Below are positions 25,393-33,973 of a stretch of 40,412 nucleotides of DNA, in pieces. A model generated the notes under the pieces. The model searched no databases, was not told the origin of the DNA, and saw only the letters and a list, made by a program, of their open reading frames with translations. This DNA comes from Pseudoduganella rivuli. Its GTDB lineage: Bacteria > Pseudomonadota > Gammaproteobacteria > Burkholderiales > Burkholderiaceae_D. The stretch spans positions 1-40,412 of the forward strand of contig NZ_WKJJ01000038.1 of assembly GCF_009674485.1 (NCBI RefSeq), in the 5' to 3' direction. The first letter of the stretch is position 1. Each line of letters begins with the position of its first letter. Position numbers and translations under genes: made by a program.

Positions 25393-27030
25393 ATGGAACG
25401 ACGTGCATTCCTCAACATCAGTGGCGTGGCGCTTGGCACCATGCTGCTGCCGGCGTTTGGCAGGGCCATCGCAGCGGAAGAATTACTGAAACCCGCTGAT
25501 GTGAAGTACAAGAAGATGCTGGCCGATACCGCCATGACGGCCGCCACGCAGGCCGGCGCCAGCTACTGCGACGTACGCATTGGCCGCTACCTGAACCAGT
25601 TCCTCACCACGCGTGACTTGAACATTGAAAACATCACCAACACGGAATCGGCCGGCGTCGGCGTGCGTGTGATTGCCGGCGGCGCTTACGGCTTTGCCGC
25701 GACCAGCGACATGTCGCCCGATGGCGTGGCCGGCGCGGCGCGCCAGGCTGTCATGATTGCCAAGGCCAACGCCCGCCTGCAAACGGAACCCGTACGCCTG
25801 GCGCCGGTCAAGGGCGTCGGTGAAGTATCGTGGGCCACGCCGATCAAGAAAGACTGGCGCTCGGTGCCGATCAAGGAAAAGGCGGACTTGCTGATCGCCG
25901 GTAACAAGGCGGGCCTCGACGGCGGCGCAAGCTTCATGCAGTCGCTGCTGTTCCAGGTCAACCAGCAAAAATTCTTCGCGTCGACCGACGGTTCGTACAT
26001 CGACCAGGACTTGCACCGTTTGTGGGTGCCATTCTTCGCCACCGCCGTGGACAAGAAAACCGGCAAGTTCCGCTCCCGTTCCGGCCTGTCGACGCCGGTC
26101 GGCATGGGGTACGAATACCTGGACGCGCGCAAGGAAGACAAGTTCAAGGCGGCCGGCGGCGTTACCACGCTGTACCGCAATTCGTATGACCTGGTGGAAG
26201 ATGCGCGCGCGGCGGGTCAACAAGCGAAAGCCAAGCTGACGGCGAAGTCCGTGGAGCCGGGCAAATACGACCTGGTGCTGAGCCCGGAACACCTGTGGCT
26301 GACCATCCACGAATCCGTCGGCCACCCGACGGAACTGGACCGCGTGCTCGGCTATGAAGCCAACTTCGCCGGCACCAGCTTCGCCACCCTGGACAAGTGG
26401 GAAACCAAAAAATTCAAGTACGGCTCGGAACTGGTCAACATCGTGGCCGACAAGACCACGCCGGGTTCGCTGGGCGCAGTCGGCTTCGACGACGAAGGCG
26501 TGCCGTGCAAGAGCTGGGACATCATCAAGGACGGTATCTTGGTCAATTACCAGGCCACGCGCGACCAGGCCCACATCATCGGCGAAAAGGAATCGCATGG
26601 CTGCTCGTACGCGGACAACTGGAGCAGCGTGCAGTTCCAGCGCATGCCGAACGTGTCGCTGAAGGCCGGCGCCAAGCGCCTGACGCCGGACGAGATGATC
26701 AAGGACGTCAAGAAGGGTATTTATATCGTGGGCGATGGCTCGTTCTCCATCGACCAGCAGCGCTACAACTTCCAGTTCGGCGGCCAGCTGTTCTATGAAA
26801 TCAAGGACGGCAAGATCACGCAGCCGCTGGAAGACGTGGCGTACCAGTCCAATACGCAGGAATTCTGGAGCGCCTGCTCCGCGCTGTGCGATGAGCGCGA
26901 CTGGCGCATGGGCGGCTCCTTCTTCGATGGCAAGGGCCAGCCGCAGCAAGTGTCGATCGTGTCGCACGGTTCGTCGACCGCGCGCTTCAACGGCATCAAC
27001 GTGATCAACACTGCCCGGAAAATCGGTTAA
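25393..27030 (+). CDS. tldD: TldD-type metalloprotease with Tat signal, pair 1
   Basis: The 545-aa protein is the catalytic subunit of a TldD/TldE(PmbA) heterodimeric zinc protease, which degrades or trims flexible peptides in known cases. It starts MERRAFLNISGVALGTMLLP, a twin-arginine leader (RRAFL) with a likely cut at AIA-AEE. The protein should therefore be exported folded, unlike cytoplasmic E. coli TldD. The zinc motif is H306-E307-x-x-x-H311 (HESVGH). Near the C-terminus, where relatives have CGKGQP and Cys is the third ligand, this protein has D512 in FFDGKGQP. Its partner gene follows after 11 bases. It is very similar throughout to the copy at 28455. A GGAG ribosome site precedes the ATG. 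Confidence 0.93.
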   Translation: MERRAFLNISGVALGTMLLPAFGRAIAAEELLKPADVKYKKMLADTAMTAATQAGASYCDVRIGRYLNQFLTTRDLNIENITNTESAGVGVRVIAGGAYGFAATSDMSPDGVAGAARQAVMIAKANARLQTEPVRLAPVKGVGEVSWATPIKKDWRSVPIKEKADLLIAGNKAGLDGGASFMQSLLFQVNQQKFFASTDGSYIDQDLHRLWVPFFATAVDKKTGKFRSRSGLSTPVGMGYEYLDARKEDKFKAAGGVTTLYRNSYDLVEDARAAGQQAKAKLTAKSVEPGKYDLVLSPEHLWLTIHESVGHPTELDRVLGYEANFAGTSFATLDKWETKKFKYGSELVNIVADKTTPGSLGAVGFDDEGVPCKSWDIIKDGILVNYQATRDQAHIIGEKESHGCSYADNWSSVQFQRMPNVSLKAGAKRLTPDEMIKDVKKGIYIVGDGSFSIDQQRYNFQFGGQLFYEIKDGKITQPLEDVAYQSNTQEFWSACSALCDERDWRMGGSFFDGKGQPQQVSIVSHGSSTARFNGINVINTARKIG

Positions 27031-27041
27031 GGACTGGACCC

Positions 27042-28379
27042 ATGAAAATTTTGACGCAAGAAGAAACCAAACGCATTTGCGACAAGGTGATGTCGCTGAC
27101 CAAAGCCGACGAGTGCGAAGTGAAATTGACGGGCAACCGCACCGGCAATATCCGCTACGCGCGCAATGCCGTGTCGACCGCCGGCCTGGTGGAAGACACG
27201 CAGCTGGCGGTTTCCGTCGCCTATGGCAAGAAGCAGGGCACTGCCACCATCAATGAATTCGACGACAAGGCGCTGGAGCGCGTGGTGCGCCGCGCGGAAG
27301 ACCTGGCGCGCCTGGCGCCGGACAATCCGGAATTCGTCTCCACGCCGGACAAGCAAGCCTATAAAGCCAGCAATACCTTCAGCAAGAGCACGGCCGATAT
27401 CGATCCGGATTTCCGCGCGCAGGTGGCGGCCTACAGCATCGAAAACAGCCGCAAGAACAAACTGGTGGCGGCGGGCTTTTTCACCGACAGCACGGCGTTT
27501 GAAACCGTCGCCAATTCGAAAGGCATCTTTGGCCACCAGGAGCAGACCGGCCTGAGCTTCACGTGCACGGTACGCACGGAAGATGGCCGTGGCTCGGGCT
27601 GGGTGCGGCGCGATGCGGGCGACGCCAACAAATTCGATGCGCGCGAAGCGTCGGATGTGGCGATTGAAAAAGCGCTGCGTTCCGTGGAAGCGAAAGCGCT
27701 GGAACCGGGCCGCTACACGGTGATCCTGGAACCGGCCGCCACGTCGGACTTGCTGGCTTATATGTTCCAGGGCTTCGATGCGCGCCAGGCCGATGAAGGC
27801 CGCAGCTTCCTCGCGAAGAAGGGCGGCGGCAACCGCCTGGGCGAAAAACTGTTCGACGAACAGGTCAATATCTGGGCCGATCCGTGGGACCAGGATATCG
27901 CGGTCACCCCATGGGACAGCGGCAGCCTGCTGGCGCGCGAGCGCATGGACGTGATCAAGAACGGCAAGGTGGCGGCGCTCGATTACTCGCGTTTCTGGGC
28001 GAAAAAGCAGGGCAAGCGCGCCGTGGGCACGCCGGGCAACTTCATCATGGCCGGCACCAACAAGACCACGGCGGAACTGATCGCCAACACCAAGAAGGGC
28101 GTCCTGGTGACCCGCACCTGGTACATCCGCATGGTGGACCCGCAATCGGTACTGCTGACGGGCCTGACGCGCGACGGCACGTTCTATATCGAGAACGGCA
28201 AGATCAAGCATCCGATCAAGAACTTCCGCTTCAACGAAAGCCCGGTGACGATGCTGAACAATATCGAGGAAATCGGCAAGCCGCAAATCCTCGGCGGCGA
28301 TGAGTCGCCATACAAGTTGCTGATTCCGGCCATGAAGGTACGGGACTTCAACTTTACCTCGCTGTCGGACGCTGTGTAA
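27042..28379 (+). CDS. pmbA: PmbA/TldE-type partner protein, pair 1
   Basis: This 445-aa non-catalytic partner of the TldD-type protease has the usual PmbA length and start (MKILTQEETKRICDKVMSLT). It has no HExxxH motif, as expected for TldE. Family features include the N-terminal domain with TGNIRYARNAVSTAGL and the C-terminal fold ending in PAMKVRDFNFTSLSDAV. It lacks any signal peptide although its partner has a Tat leader, so it either stays in the cytoplasm or rides out bound to TldD. The next gene pair begins 75 bases on, after repeat copy 4. Its last 25 residues are nearly identical to those of the second PmbA copy. Confidence 0.93.
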   Translation: MKILTQEETKRICDKVMSLTKADECEVKLTGNRTGNIRYARNAVSTAGLVEDTQLAVSVAYGKKQGTATINEFDDKALERVVRRAEDLARLAPDNPEFVSTPDKQAYKASNTFSKSTADIDPDFRAQVAAYSIENSRKNKLVAAGFFTDSTAFETVANSKGIFGHQEQTGLSFTCTVRTEDGRGSGWVRRDAGDANKFDAREASDVAIEKALRSVEAKALEPGRYTVILEPAATSDLLAYMFQGFDARQADEGRSFLAKKGGGNRLGEKLFDEQVNIWADPWDQDIAVTPWDSGSLLARERMDVIKNGKVAALDYSRFWAKKQGKRAVGTPGNFIMAGTNKTTAELIANTKKGVLVTRTWYIRMVDPQSVLLTGLTRDGTFYIENGKIKHPIKNFRFNESPVTMLNNIEEIGKPQILGGDESPYKLLIPAMKVRDFNFTSLSDAV

Positions 28380-28390
28380 GACAGTGGTGT

Positions 28391-28419
28391 GCCTGGCGGC
28401 TTTTACAAAGCCGCCAGGC
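28391..28419. repeat. Palindromic repeat, copy 4 (core hairpin only)
   Basis: A perfect 13-bp stem (GCCTGGCGGCTTT with AAAGCCGCCAGGC) surrounds a TAC loop. It shares the GGCGGCTTTTACAAAGCCGCC core with the repeat at 102-185. It lies between the two tldD/pmbA pairs inside an otherwise tightly spaced operon. It may reduce or stop transcription between the pairs, or stabilise the upstream message. Confidence 0.8.
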
Positions 28420-28454
28420 AGGCCACGAACGTATCAACAAATGAACTGGAGTAA

Positions 28455-30095
28455 ATGGTGGAACGACGTACATTCCTGAAAGTAGGCGCCCTGTCCGGCG
28501 GCGCCCTGCTGGTGCCGGTGTTCGGCAATGCGATCGCGGCGGAAGAGCTGCTCAATCCGATGGCCGTGCAATTCAAGAAATCCCTGGCCGACGCGGCAAT
28601 GAATGCCGCCACCAAGGCTGGCGCCAGCTATTGCGACGTGCGTATCGGCCGCTATCTGAACCAGTTCATTGTGACCCGCGACCGCAACGTTGAAAACATC
28701 ACGAATACGGAATCGTCCGGAGTCGGCGTGCGCGTGATCGCCGCCGGCGCCTATGGTTTCGTTTCCACCAACGTGATGACCTTGGATGCGGTGGCGGAAG
28801 CCGCGCGCCAGGCCGTCGCGATTGCAAAAGCAAACGCCCGCCTGCAAACGGAACCGGTGCGCCTGGCGCCCGTCAAGGGCGTGGGCGAGGTGGCGTGGGC
28901 CACGCCATTCAAGAAAGACTGGCGCACGGTGCCGATCAAGGACAAGGCGGACATGCTGATTGCCGCCAACAGCGCCGGCATGGATGCGGGCGCCAGCTTC
29001 ATGCGCTCGATGCTGTTCCAGGTGAACCAGCAAAAATACTTCGCGTCCACCGATGGTTCGTACATCGACCAGGACGTGCACCGCCTGTGGTCGCCGTTCA
29101 CGGCGACTGCCGTCGACAAGGCGTCCGGCAAGTTCCGCACGCGCGACGGCCTGTCGTCGCCGGCCGGCATGGGCTTTGAATTCTTCGACGCGAAGCCGGA
29201 ACACAAGGTGCGCGCGGCGGGCGGCATCACGACGCTGTACAACGGCGCGTACGATTTGATCGAGGATGCCCGCGCGGCAGGCCGCCAGGCCCGTGAAAAG
29301 CTGACGGCGAAATCCATCGAACCGGGCAAATACGACCTGGTGTTGAGCCCGGAACACTTGTTCCTGACCATTCACGAATCCGTTGGTCACGCGACGGAAC
29401 TGGACCGCGTGCTGGGCTACGAAGCCAATTACGCCGGCACCAGCTTCGCCACGCTGGACAAGTGGGAAAGCAAAAAATTCAAATACGGCTCCGATATCGT
29501 CAACTTCTTTGCCGACAAGACCACGCCGGGTTCGCTGGGCGCCGTCGGCTACGACGATGAAGGCGTCAAGTGCAAGCGCTGGGACATCATCAAGGATGGC
29601 GTGCTGGTCAACTACCAGACCACGCGCGACCAGGCCCACATCATCGGTGAAAAAGAATCGCACGGCTGCTCGTACGCGGACAGCTGGAGCAGCGTGCAAT
29701 TCCAGCGCATGCCCAACGTGTCGCTGGCGGCGGGCAAGAAGAAAATGACGCCGGACGACATGGTGAAGGACGTCAAGAAGGGGATTTATATCCTGGGCCG
29801 TGGTTCGTATTCGATCGACCAGCAGCGCTACAACTTCCAGTTCGGCGGCCAGCTGTATTACGAAATCAAGGATGGCAAGATCGTGGGCCAGGTGGAGGAC
29901 GTGGCGTACCAGTCCAACACGCAGGAATTCTGGAATGCGTGTTCCGCGCTGTGCGATGAGCACGACTGGCGCATGGGCGGCTCGTTCTTCGACGGCAAGG
30001 GCCAGCCTTCGCAAGTGTCGGCCGTGTCGCACGGTTCGTCCACCACGCGCTTCAACGGCGTCAACGTCATCAACACCGCCCGCAAGATCGGCTGA
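28455..30095 (+). CDS. tldD: TldD-type metalloprotease with Tat signal, pair 2
   Basis: This 546-aa paralogue of the protein at 25393 is similar along its whole length (I estimate three quarters or more identical by eye). The leader MVERRTFLKVGALSGGALLV is a close match to the Tat consensus (RRTFLK), with a likely cut at AIA-AEE. The zinc motif is H307-E308-x-x-x-H312, and D513 again replaces the Cys expected before GKGQP. Keeping leader, catalytic motif and the unusual Asp in both copies suggests both are active and specialised rather than one decaying. GGAG precedes the ATG, and the pmbA copy follows 8 bases after the stop. Confidence 0.93.
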   Translation: MVERRTFLKVGALSGGALLVPVFGNAIAAEELLNPMAVQFKKSLADAAMNAATKAGASYCDVRIGRYLNQFIVTRDRNVENITNTESSGVGVRVIAAGAYGFVSTNVMTLDAVAEAARQAVAIAKANARLQTEPVRLAPVKGVGEVAWATPFKKDWRTVPIKDKADMLIAANSAGMDAGASFMRSMLFQVNQQKYFASTDGSYIDQDVHRLWSPFTATAVDKASGKFRTRDGLSSPAGMGFEFFDAKPEHKVRAAGGITTLYNGAYDLIEDARAAGRQAREKLTAKSIEPGKYDLVLSPEHLFLTIHESVGHATELDRVLGYEANYAGTSFATLDKWESKKFKYGSDIVNFFADKTTPGSLGAVGYDDEGVKCKRWDIIKDGVLVNYQTTRDQAHIIGEKESHGCSYADSWSSVQFQRMPNVSLAAGKKKMTPDDMVKDVKKGIYILGRGSYSIDQQRYNFQFGGQLYYEIKDGKIVGQVEDVAYQSNTQEFWNACSALCDEHDWRMGGSFFDGKGQPSQVSAVSHGSSTTRFNGVNVINTARKIG

Positions 30096-30103
30096 GGAAT
30101 ACC

Positions 30104-31441
30104 ATGAAATTTTTGACTGAACAGGAAGCCAAGCGCATTTGCGACAAGGTCATTGCGTTGTCCAAGGCCGACGAATGCGAAGTGAATTTGACGGGCCGCC
30201 GCACGGGCAATGTCCGCTACGCGAACAACGCGGTGTCCACGGCAGGATTGACGGAAGATACGACGCTGGCGGTCTCCGTCGCTTTCGGCAAGCGCGTGGG
30301 CACGGCGTCCATCAATGAATTCGACGACAAGGCGCTGGAACGCGCCGTGCGCCGGGCGGAAGATACCGCGCGCCTGGCGCCGGAAAATCCGGAATTCATG
30401 CCGGCGCCCAAGGCCCAGGCGTACAAGGCATCGCCGACGTGGAGCAAAAACACGGCCGCCATCGATCCGGAATACCGCGCGGAAGTCGCGTTCCAGAGTA
30501 TTGCCGCCGCGAAGAAGGCTAAATTGCAGGCGGCAGGTTTCTTCAACGATGTCACCGGCTTCGATGCGGTGGCCAATTCCAACGGTTTGTTCGGCTACCA
30601 GGAATTGAGCAACCTGGGCTTCACCGTCACCACCCGCACGGAAGACGGCCGTGGTTCCGGCTGGGTTACCCGCTTTGCCAACGACGCGGGCCGCTTCGAT
30701 GCGCGTGAAGCGTCCGAGGTGGCGATTGAAAAAGCCGTGCGCTCGGTCGACGCGAAAGCGCTGGAGCCGGGCCGTTATACGGTGATCCTGGAACCGGCCG
30801 CCACGTCGGACATGCTGAACTTCATGTTCGGCGCGATGGATGCCCGCAACGCGGACGAAGGCCGCAGCTACCTGTCGAAAAAGGGTGGTGGCAACCGCCT
30901 CGGTGAAAAGCTGTTCGATGAACAAGTCAACGTGTGGGCCGACCCGTGGAACGCGGAAGTGCCGGTGCTGCCGTGGGATCCGAATTCCATGCTGGCGCGC
31001 GAGCGCACCGACATCATCAAGAACGGTGTGGTGTCCGCGCTGGATTACACGCCATTCTGGGCGCACAAGCAGGGCAAGCGCGCCATCGGCAACCACGGCA
31101 ACATCATCATGGCGGGCGGCAGCAAGTCGACCGAGGAATTGATCGCCAATACCAAGAAGGGCGTCCTGGTGACGCGCACATGGTACATCCGCATGGTCGA
31201 TCCGCAATCGCAACTGTTGACGGGCCTGACGCGCGACGGCACGTTCTACATCGAGAACGGCAAGATCAAGCATCCGGTGAAGAACTTCCGCTTCAATGAA
31301 AGTCCCGTATCGATGCTGAACAATATCGAGGAACTGGGCAAGCCGGTGGTGGTGGGGGGCACGACGTCGCGCTTCCAGATGCTGCTGCCGGCCATGAAGA
31401 TCCGCGATTTCAATTTCACGTCGTTGTCGGATGCGGTGTAA
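30104..31441 (+). CDS. pmbA: PmbA/TldE-type partner protein, pair 2
   Basis: This 445-aa protein is identical in length to the first PmbA copy and similar throughout, from MKFLTEQEAKRICDKVIALS to PAMKIRDFNFTSLSDAV. It has no signal peptide and no HExxxH motif, in keeping with the structural TldE role. The most divergent stretches lie in the first domain (for example KAQAYKASPTWSKNTAAIDP). These could set partner choice or substrate fit, so the four proteins may form two separate heterodimers or mixed ones. It ends nine bases before the DUF4159 gene, linking the protease pairs to the MoxR module. Confidence 0.92.
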   Translation: MKFLTEQEAKRICDKVIALSKADECEVNLTGRRTGNVRYANNAVSTAGLTEDTTLAVSVAFGKRVGTASINEFDDKALERAVRRAEDTARLAPENPEFMPAPKAQAYKASPTWSKNTAAIDPEYRAEVAFQSIAAAKKAKLQAAGFFNDVTGFDAVANSNGLFGYQELSNLGFTVTTRTEDGRGSGWVTRFANDAGRFDAREASEVAIEKAVRSVDAKALEPGRYTVILEPAATSDMLNFMFGAMDARNADEGRSYLSKKGGGNRLGEKLFDEQVNVWADPWNAEVPVLPWDPNSMLARERTDIIKNGVVSALDYTPFWAHKQGKRAIGNHGNIIMAGGSKSTEELIANTKKGVLVTRTWYIRMVDPQSQLLTGLTRDGTFYIENGKIKHPVKNFRFNESPVSMLNNIEELGKPVVVGGTTSRFQMLLPAMKIRDFNFTSLSDAV

Positions 31442-31450
31442 GCCAGTGGC

Positions 31451-32071
31451 ATGGCGACATACGACTTTTACTTTACGCGCCTGACGTACGAATCCGGCGA
31501 CTGGGATGTGGATATCCGCATGCCCAGCAACGTCCTCAATTCGCTGGTGGAATACACGACGTTGCGCGTCGACCCGGTCGAACGCATCGTCGCGCTGTCC
31601 GACCCGAAGATGCTGGAAGCGCCGTTCTGCTACCTGGCAGGGCACAAGCTGGTGCAATTCACGCCGGCTGAACGCAGGAATTTCGAGCGCTACGTGAAGG
31701 GCGGCGGCTTTGTCTTCATCGACGATTGCAACCACGATATCGATGGCTTGTTCGCCAAGTCGCTGGAAGCGGAGCTGGCGAAAATCTTCGGGCCGAAAGC
31801 GCTGCACAAGATCCCCAACAGCCATCCGCTGTACTCGTGCTTCTTCAAGTTCGACGGCCCGCCCAACACCAGCGTCGAGCTGAATGGCTGGGGCGATGAT
31901 CTCGTGCACGACTATTTGAAAGCCATCGAGTTTGGCGGCCGGGTGCGGGTTTTGTACAGCAACAAGGATTACGGTTGCGAGTGGGATTACGACTTCCGCA
32001 ACAAGCGCTGGCTGGCCATCGATAACACGCGCTTTGCGGTGAACATCATTCAGTATGCTTTAGGAGCATGA
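31451..32071 (+). CDS. DUF4159 domain protein
   Basis: This 206-aa protein has no signal peptide or membrane helix and is predicted to be cytoplasmic. It matches the DUF4159 family: YDFYFTRLTYESGDWDVD at the start, RNFERYVKGGGFVFIDDCNH in the centre, and YSNKDYGCEWDYDFRN near the end. DUF4159 has a glutamine-amidotransferase-like fold without a known activity, and in many bacteria is found next to MoxR/DUF58 genes or fused to a BatA-like membrane protein. Its stop overlaps the ATG of the MoxR gene by four bases, so the two are translationally coupled. Confidence 0.88.
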   Translation: MATYDFYFTRLTYESGDWDVDIRMPSNVLNSLVEYTTLRVDPVERIVALSDPKMLEAPFCYLAGHKLVQFTPAERRNFERYVKGGGFVFIDDCNHDIDGLFAKSLEAELAKIFGPKALHKIPNSHPLYSCFFKFDGPPNTSVELNGWGDDLVHDYLKAIEFGGRVRVLYSNKDYGCEWDYDFRNKRWLAIDNTRFAVNIIQYALGA

Positions 32072-33060
32072 TTTTGGGCTGGGACGAAAACGAAATCGGC
32101 GCGCTGTGCGCCAAGGTCGCTGCGCTGAAAGCCAGCATGGGCAAAGTCATCATCGGCCAGCGGGAAGTGGTCGACGCGCTGATCATTTGCCTGCTGGGCG
32201 GCGGCCACGCGCTGGTGGAAGGCGTGCCGGGGCTGGGCAAGACCTTGCTGGTGAAGTCGCTGTCGCAGGCGACGGCGATGCAATTCAACCGCGTGCAATT
32301 CACGCCGGACCTGATGCCGTCCGATATCGTCGGCACGGAAATCCTGGAAGAAGACCATGCAACCGGCAAGCGCGAATTCCGTTTCCAGAAAGGCCCGGTC
32401 TTCACGCAAGTGCTGCTGGCCGATGAAATCAACCGCGCACCGCCGAAAACGCAGTCGGCGCTGCTGGAAGCCATGCAGGAGCGTTCCGTCACGTTCGCGG
32501 GCCAGACGCACAAATTGCCCCGTCCCTTCTTCGTGCTGGCCACGCAAAACCCGATCGAGCAGGCCGGCACCTATCCGCTGCCGGAAGCGCAACTGGACCG
32601 TTTCCTGCTGCGCATCGACGTGGGTTACCCGACCGAGGCGGAAGAGGTGGCCATGGTGTCGGCCACCACGCACGCGGGACTGGCCGACGCCGAACCGGTC
32701 ATGGATGTCGACACCTTGCTGCGCCTGCAGCAACTGGTGCGCGATATCGAGATCGGCGAACACTTGCTGGTCTATGCGACGCGCCTGGTGCGCGCCACCC
32801 GCCCCCGCGAAACCCACGTCGATGCCGTGCGCAAGCACGTGGGCTGGGGCGCGGGTCCACGCGCGGGGCAGGCGCTGGTGCTGGCCGCCAAAGCCCGGGC
32901 GCTGATGCACAGCCGCCTGGCTGTCACGCGCGACGATATTGCCGCCATGCTGTTGCCGGTGCTGGCGCACCGCGTGTTGCGCAACTTCGAAGCGGAAGCG
33001 GACGGTATCGCCATTGCCGACATCCTCGCCGCGCTGCGCGACGCGGTCCGTCCGGATTAA
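32068..33060 (+). CDS. MoxR family AAA+ ATPase
   Basis: This 330-aa ATPase has Walker A at residues of about 52-61 (GVPGLGKTLL) and Walker B at about 119-125 (LADEINRAPPKTQ). Sensor 1 is near FFVLATQNPIEQAGTYPLPEAQLDRF, the MoxR hallmark, and a C-terminal lid follows. MoxR proteins act with von Willebrand-type partners as chaperones that assemble, metallate or activate protein complexes. The following DUF58 gene encodes the usual partner. The start ATG overlaps the DUF4159 stop. Placed after two TldD/TldE pairs, it may act on them or on the envelope proteins encoded downstream. Confidence 0.95.
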   Translation: MILGWDENEIGALCAKVAALKASMGKVIIGQREVVDALIICLLGGGHALVEGVPGLGKTLLVKSLSQATAMQFNRVQFTPDLMPSDIVGTEILEEDHATGKREFRFQKGPVFTQVLLADEINRAPPKTQSALLEAMQERSVTFAGQTHKLPRPFFVLATQNPIEQAGTYPLPEAQLDRFLLRIDVGYPTEAEEVAMVSATTHAGLADAEPVMDVDTLLRLQQLVRDIEIGEHLLVYATRLVRATRPRETHVDAVRKHVGWGAGPRAGQALVLAAKARALMHSRLAVTRDDIAAMLLPVLAHRVLRNFEAEADGIAIADILAALRDAVRPD

Positions 33061-33082
33061 TAAACCCAGGGATACCATTCGT

Positions 33083-33973
33083 ATGCTGGAAACCCCTGCG
33101 CTGCTGGCCCATGCCGGCAAGCTGGACCTCGTCATCCGCCATGTGCTGGCCGGGCTGGGTCACGGCATCCATGCGGGCCGCGAACGGGGCGCCGGCGTGG
33201 AATTTTCCGAATACCGCGCCTATGCGCCCGGTGACGAGTGGCGCCGCGTCGACTGGAAATTGCTGGCCCGCGCCGACCGCTACTATGTGCGCGAAGCGGA
33301 GCGGGACAGCCACGTGGCCGTGTGGCTGTGGCTGGACGCCACGGCGTCGATGGCGGAACCCAGCCGCGAAGTCGCGGGCCTCGACAAGCTGTGGTTTGCC
33401 CGCACCATGCTGGCCTGCGTGGCCGCCATTGCGCAGCGCCAGGGTGATGCGTTCGGCCTCGTCGTCTGTACAGATGGACGCACGGAATTCACGCCCGCAT
33501 TGCGCGGCCCGCGGCAATTGCAGCGGGTGCTGGCGGCGTTGAAAGCGGCTGTGCCGGCAGGCAGCCTGCCCGATGCGGACGCGCTGAAAAAATGCCTGCA
33601 TTTCGCCCGCGCGCCCAGCCTGGTGTTTGCCGCCACCGATGCGCTGGACTGGCCGTCGCCGCTGTCCGAAGCACTGGTGCGCTTGCGGCACATGCGGCAC
33701 GACGTGCGCTTGCTGTCGCTGCGGACACGGGCGGAAGTGAATGCGAGTTTCAAGGCCGGCGCCGCTTACCTGGACCCGGAAGGAGGCGACGGCCTGCACC
33801 GCTTGCAGGGTGCGGACCGCGATGCCTACCGCACCGCGCTGGCGGCGCACTTCGACAACGTGGCGGGCGGATGCCGCCGCCATGATATCCCTTACCTCGG
33901 CGCGGTGATTGAAGATCCGCTGCAGGACGCGTTGCGGGGCTGGCTCAACGTTGCGACGCGGAGGCCGGCATGA
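33083..33973 (+). CDS. DUF58 domain protein (MoxR partner)
   Basis: The 296-aa protein starts at MLETPALLAHAGKLDLVIRH. The open frame extends upstream into the MoxR gene, but an AGGGA site sits before this ATG. It has the DUF58 core EFSEYRAYAPGDEWRRVDWK and a von Willebrand-like domain. Its metal site reads D-A-T-A-S (WLDATASMAEPS), close to the DxSxS MIDAS pattern. No membrane helix is seen. DUF58 proteins work with MoxR ATPases, probably by binding the client or bridging to a membrane partner. Its TGA overlaps the ATG of the BatA-like gene by four bases. Confidence 0.92.
   Translation: MLETPALLAHAGKLDLVIRHVLAGLGHGIHAGRERGAGVEFSEYRAYAPGDEWRRVDWKLLARADRYYVREAERDSHVAVWLWLDATASMAEPSREVAGLDKLWFARTMLACVAAIAQRQGDAFGLVVCTDGRTEFTPALRGPRQLQRVLAALKAAVPAGSLPDADALKKCLHFARAPSLVFAATDALDWPSPLSEALVRLRHMRHDVRLLSLRTRAEVNASFKAGAAYLDPEGGDGLHRLQGADRDAYRTALAAHFDNVAGGCRRHDIPYLGAVIEDPLQDALRGWLNVATRRPA

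Noticed and set aside
25260..25499. 79-aa frame upstream of the first tldD, considered as a possible precursor peptide for the protease
   Set aside because: It begins at GTG, overlaps the tldD start by more than 100 bases, has no ribosome site, and shows no leader/core layout.
28441..28479. 12-codon frame (MNWSKWWNDVHS) between the two tldD/pmbA pairs, considered as a small peptide gene
   Set aside because: It overlaps the ribosome site and start of the second tldD, has no ribosome site of its own, and is explained by the start region of that gene.
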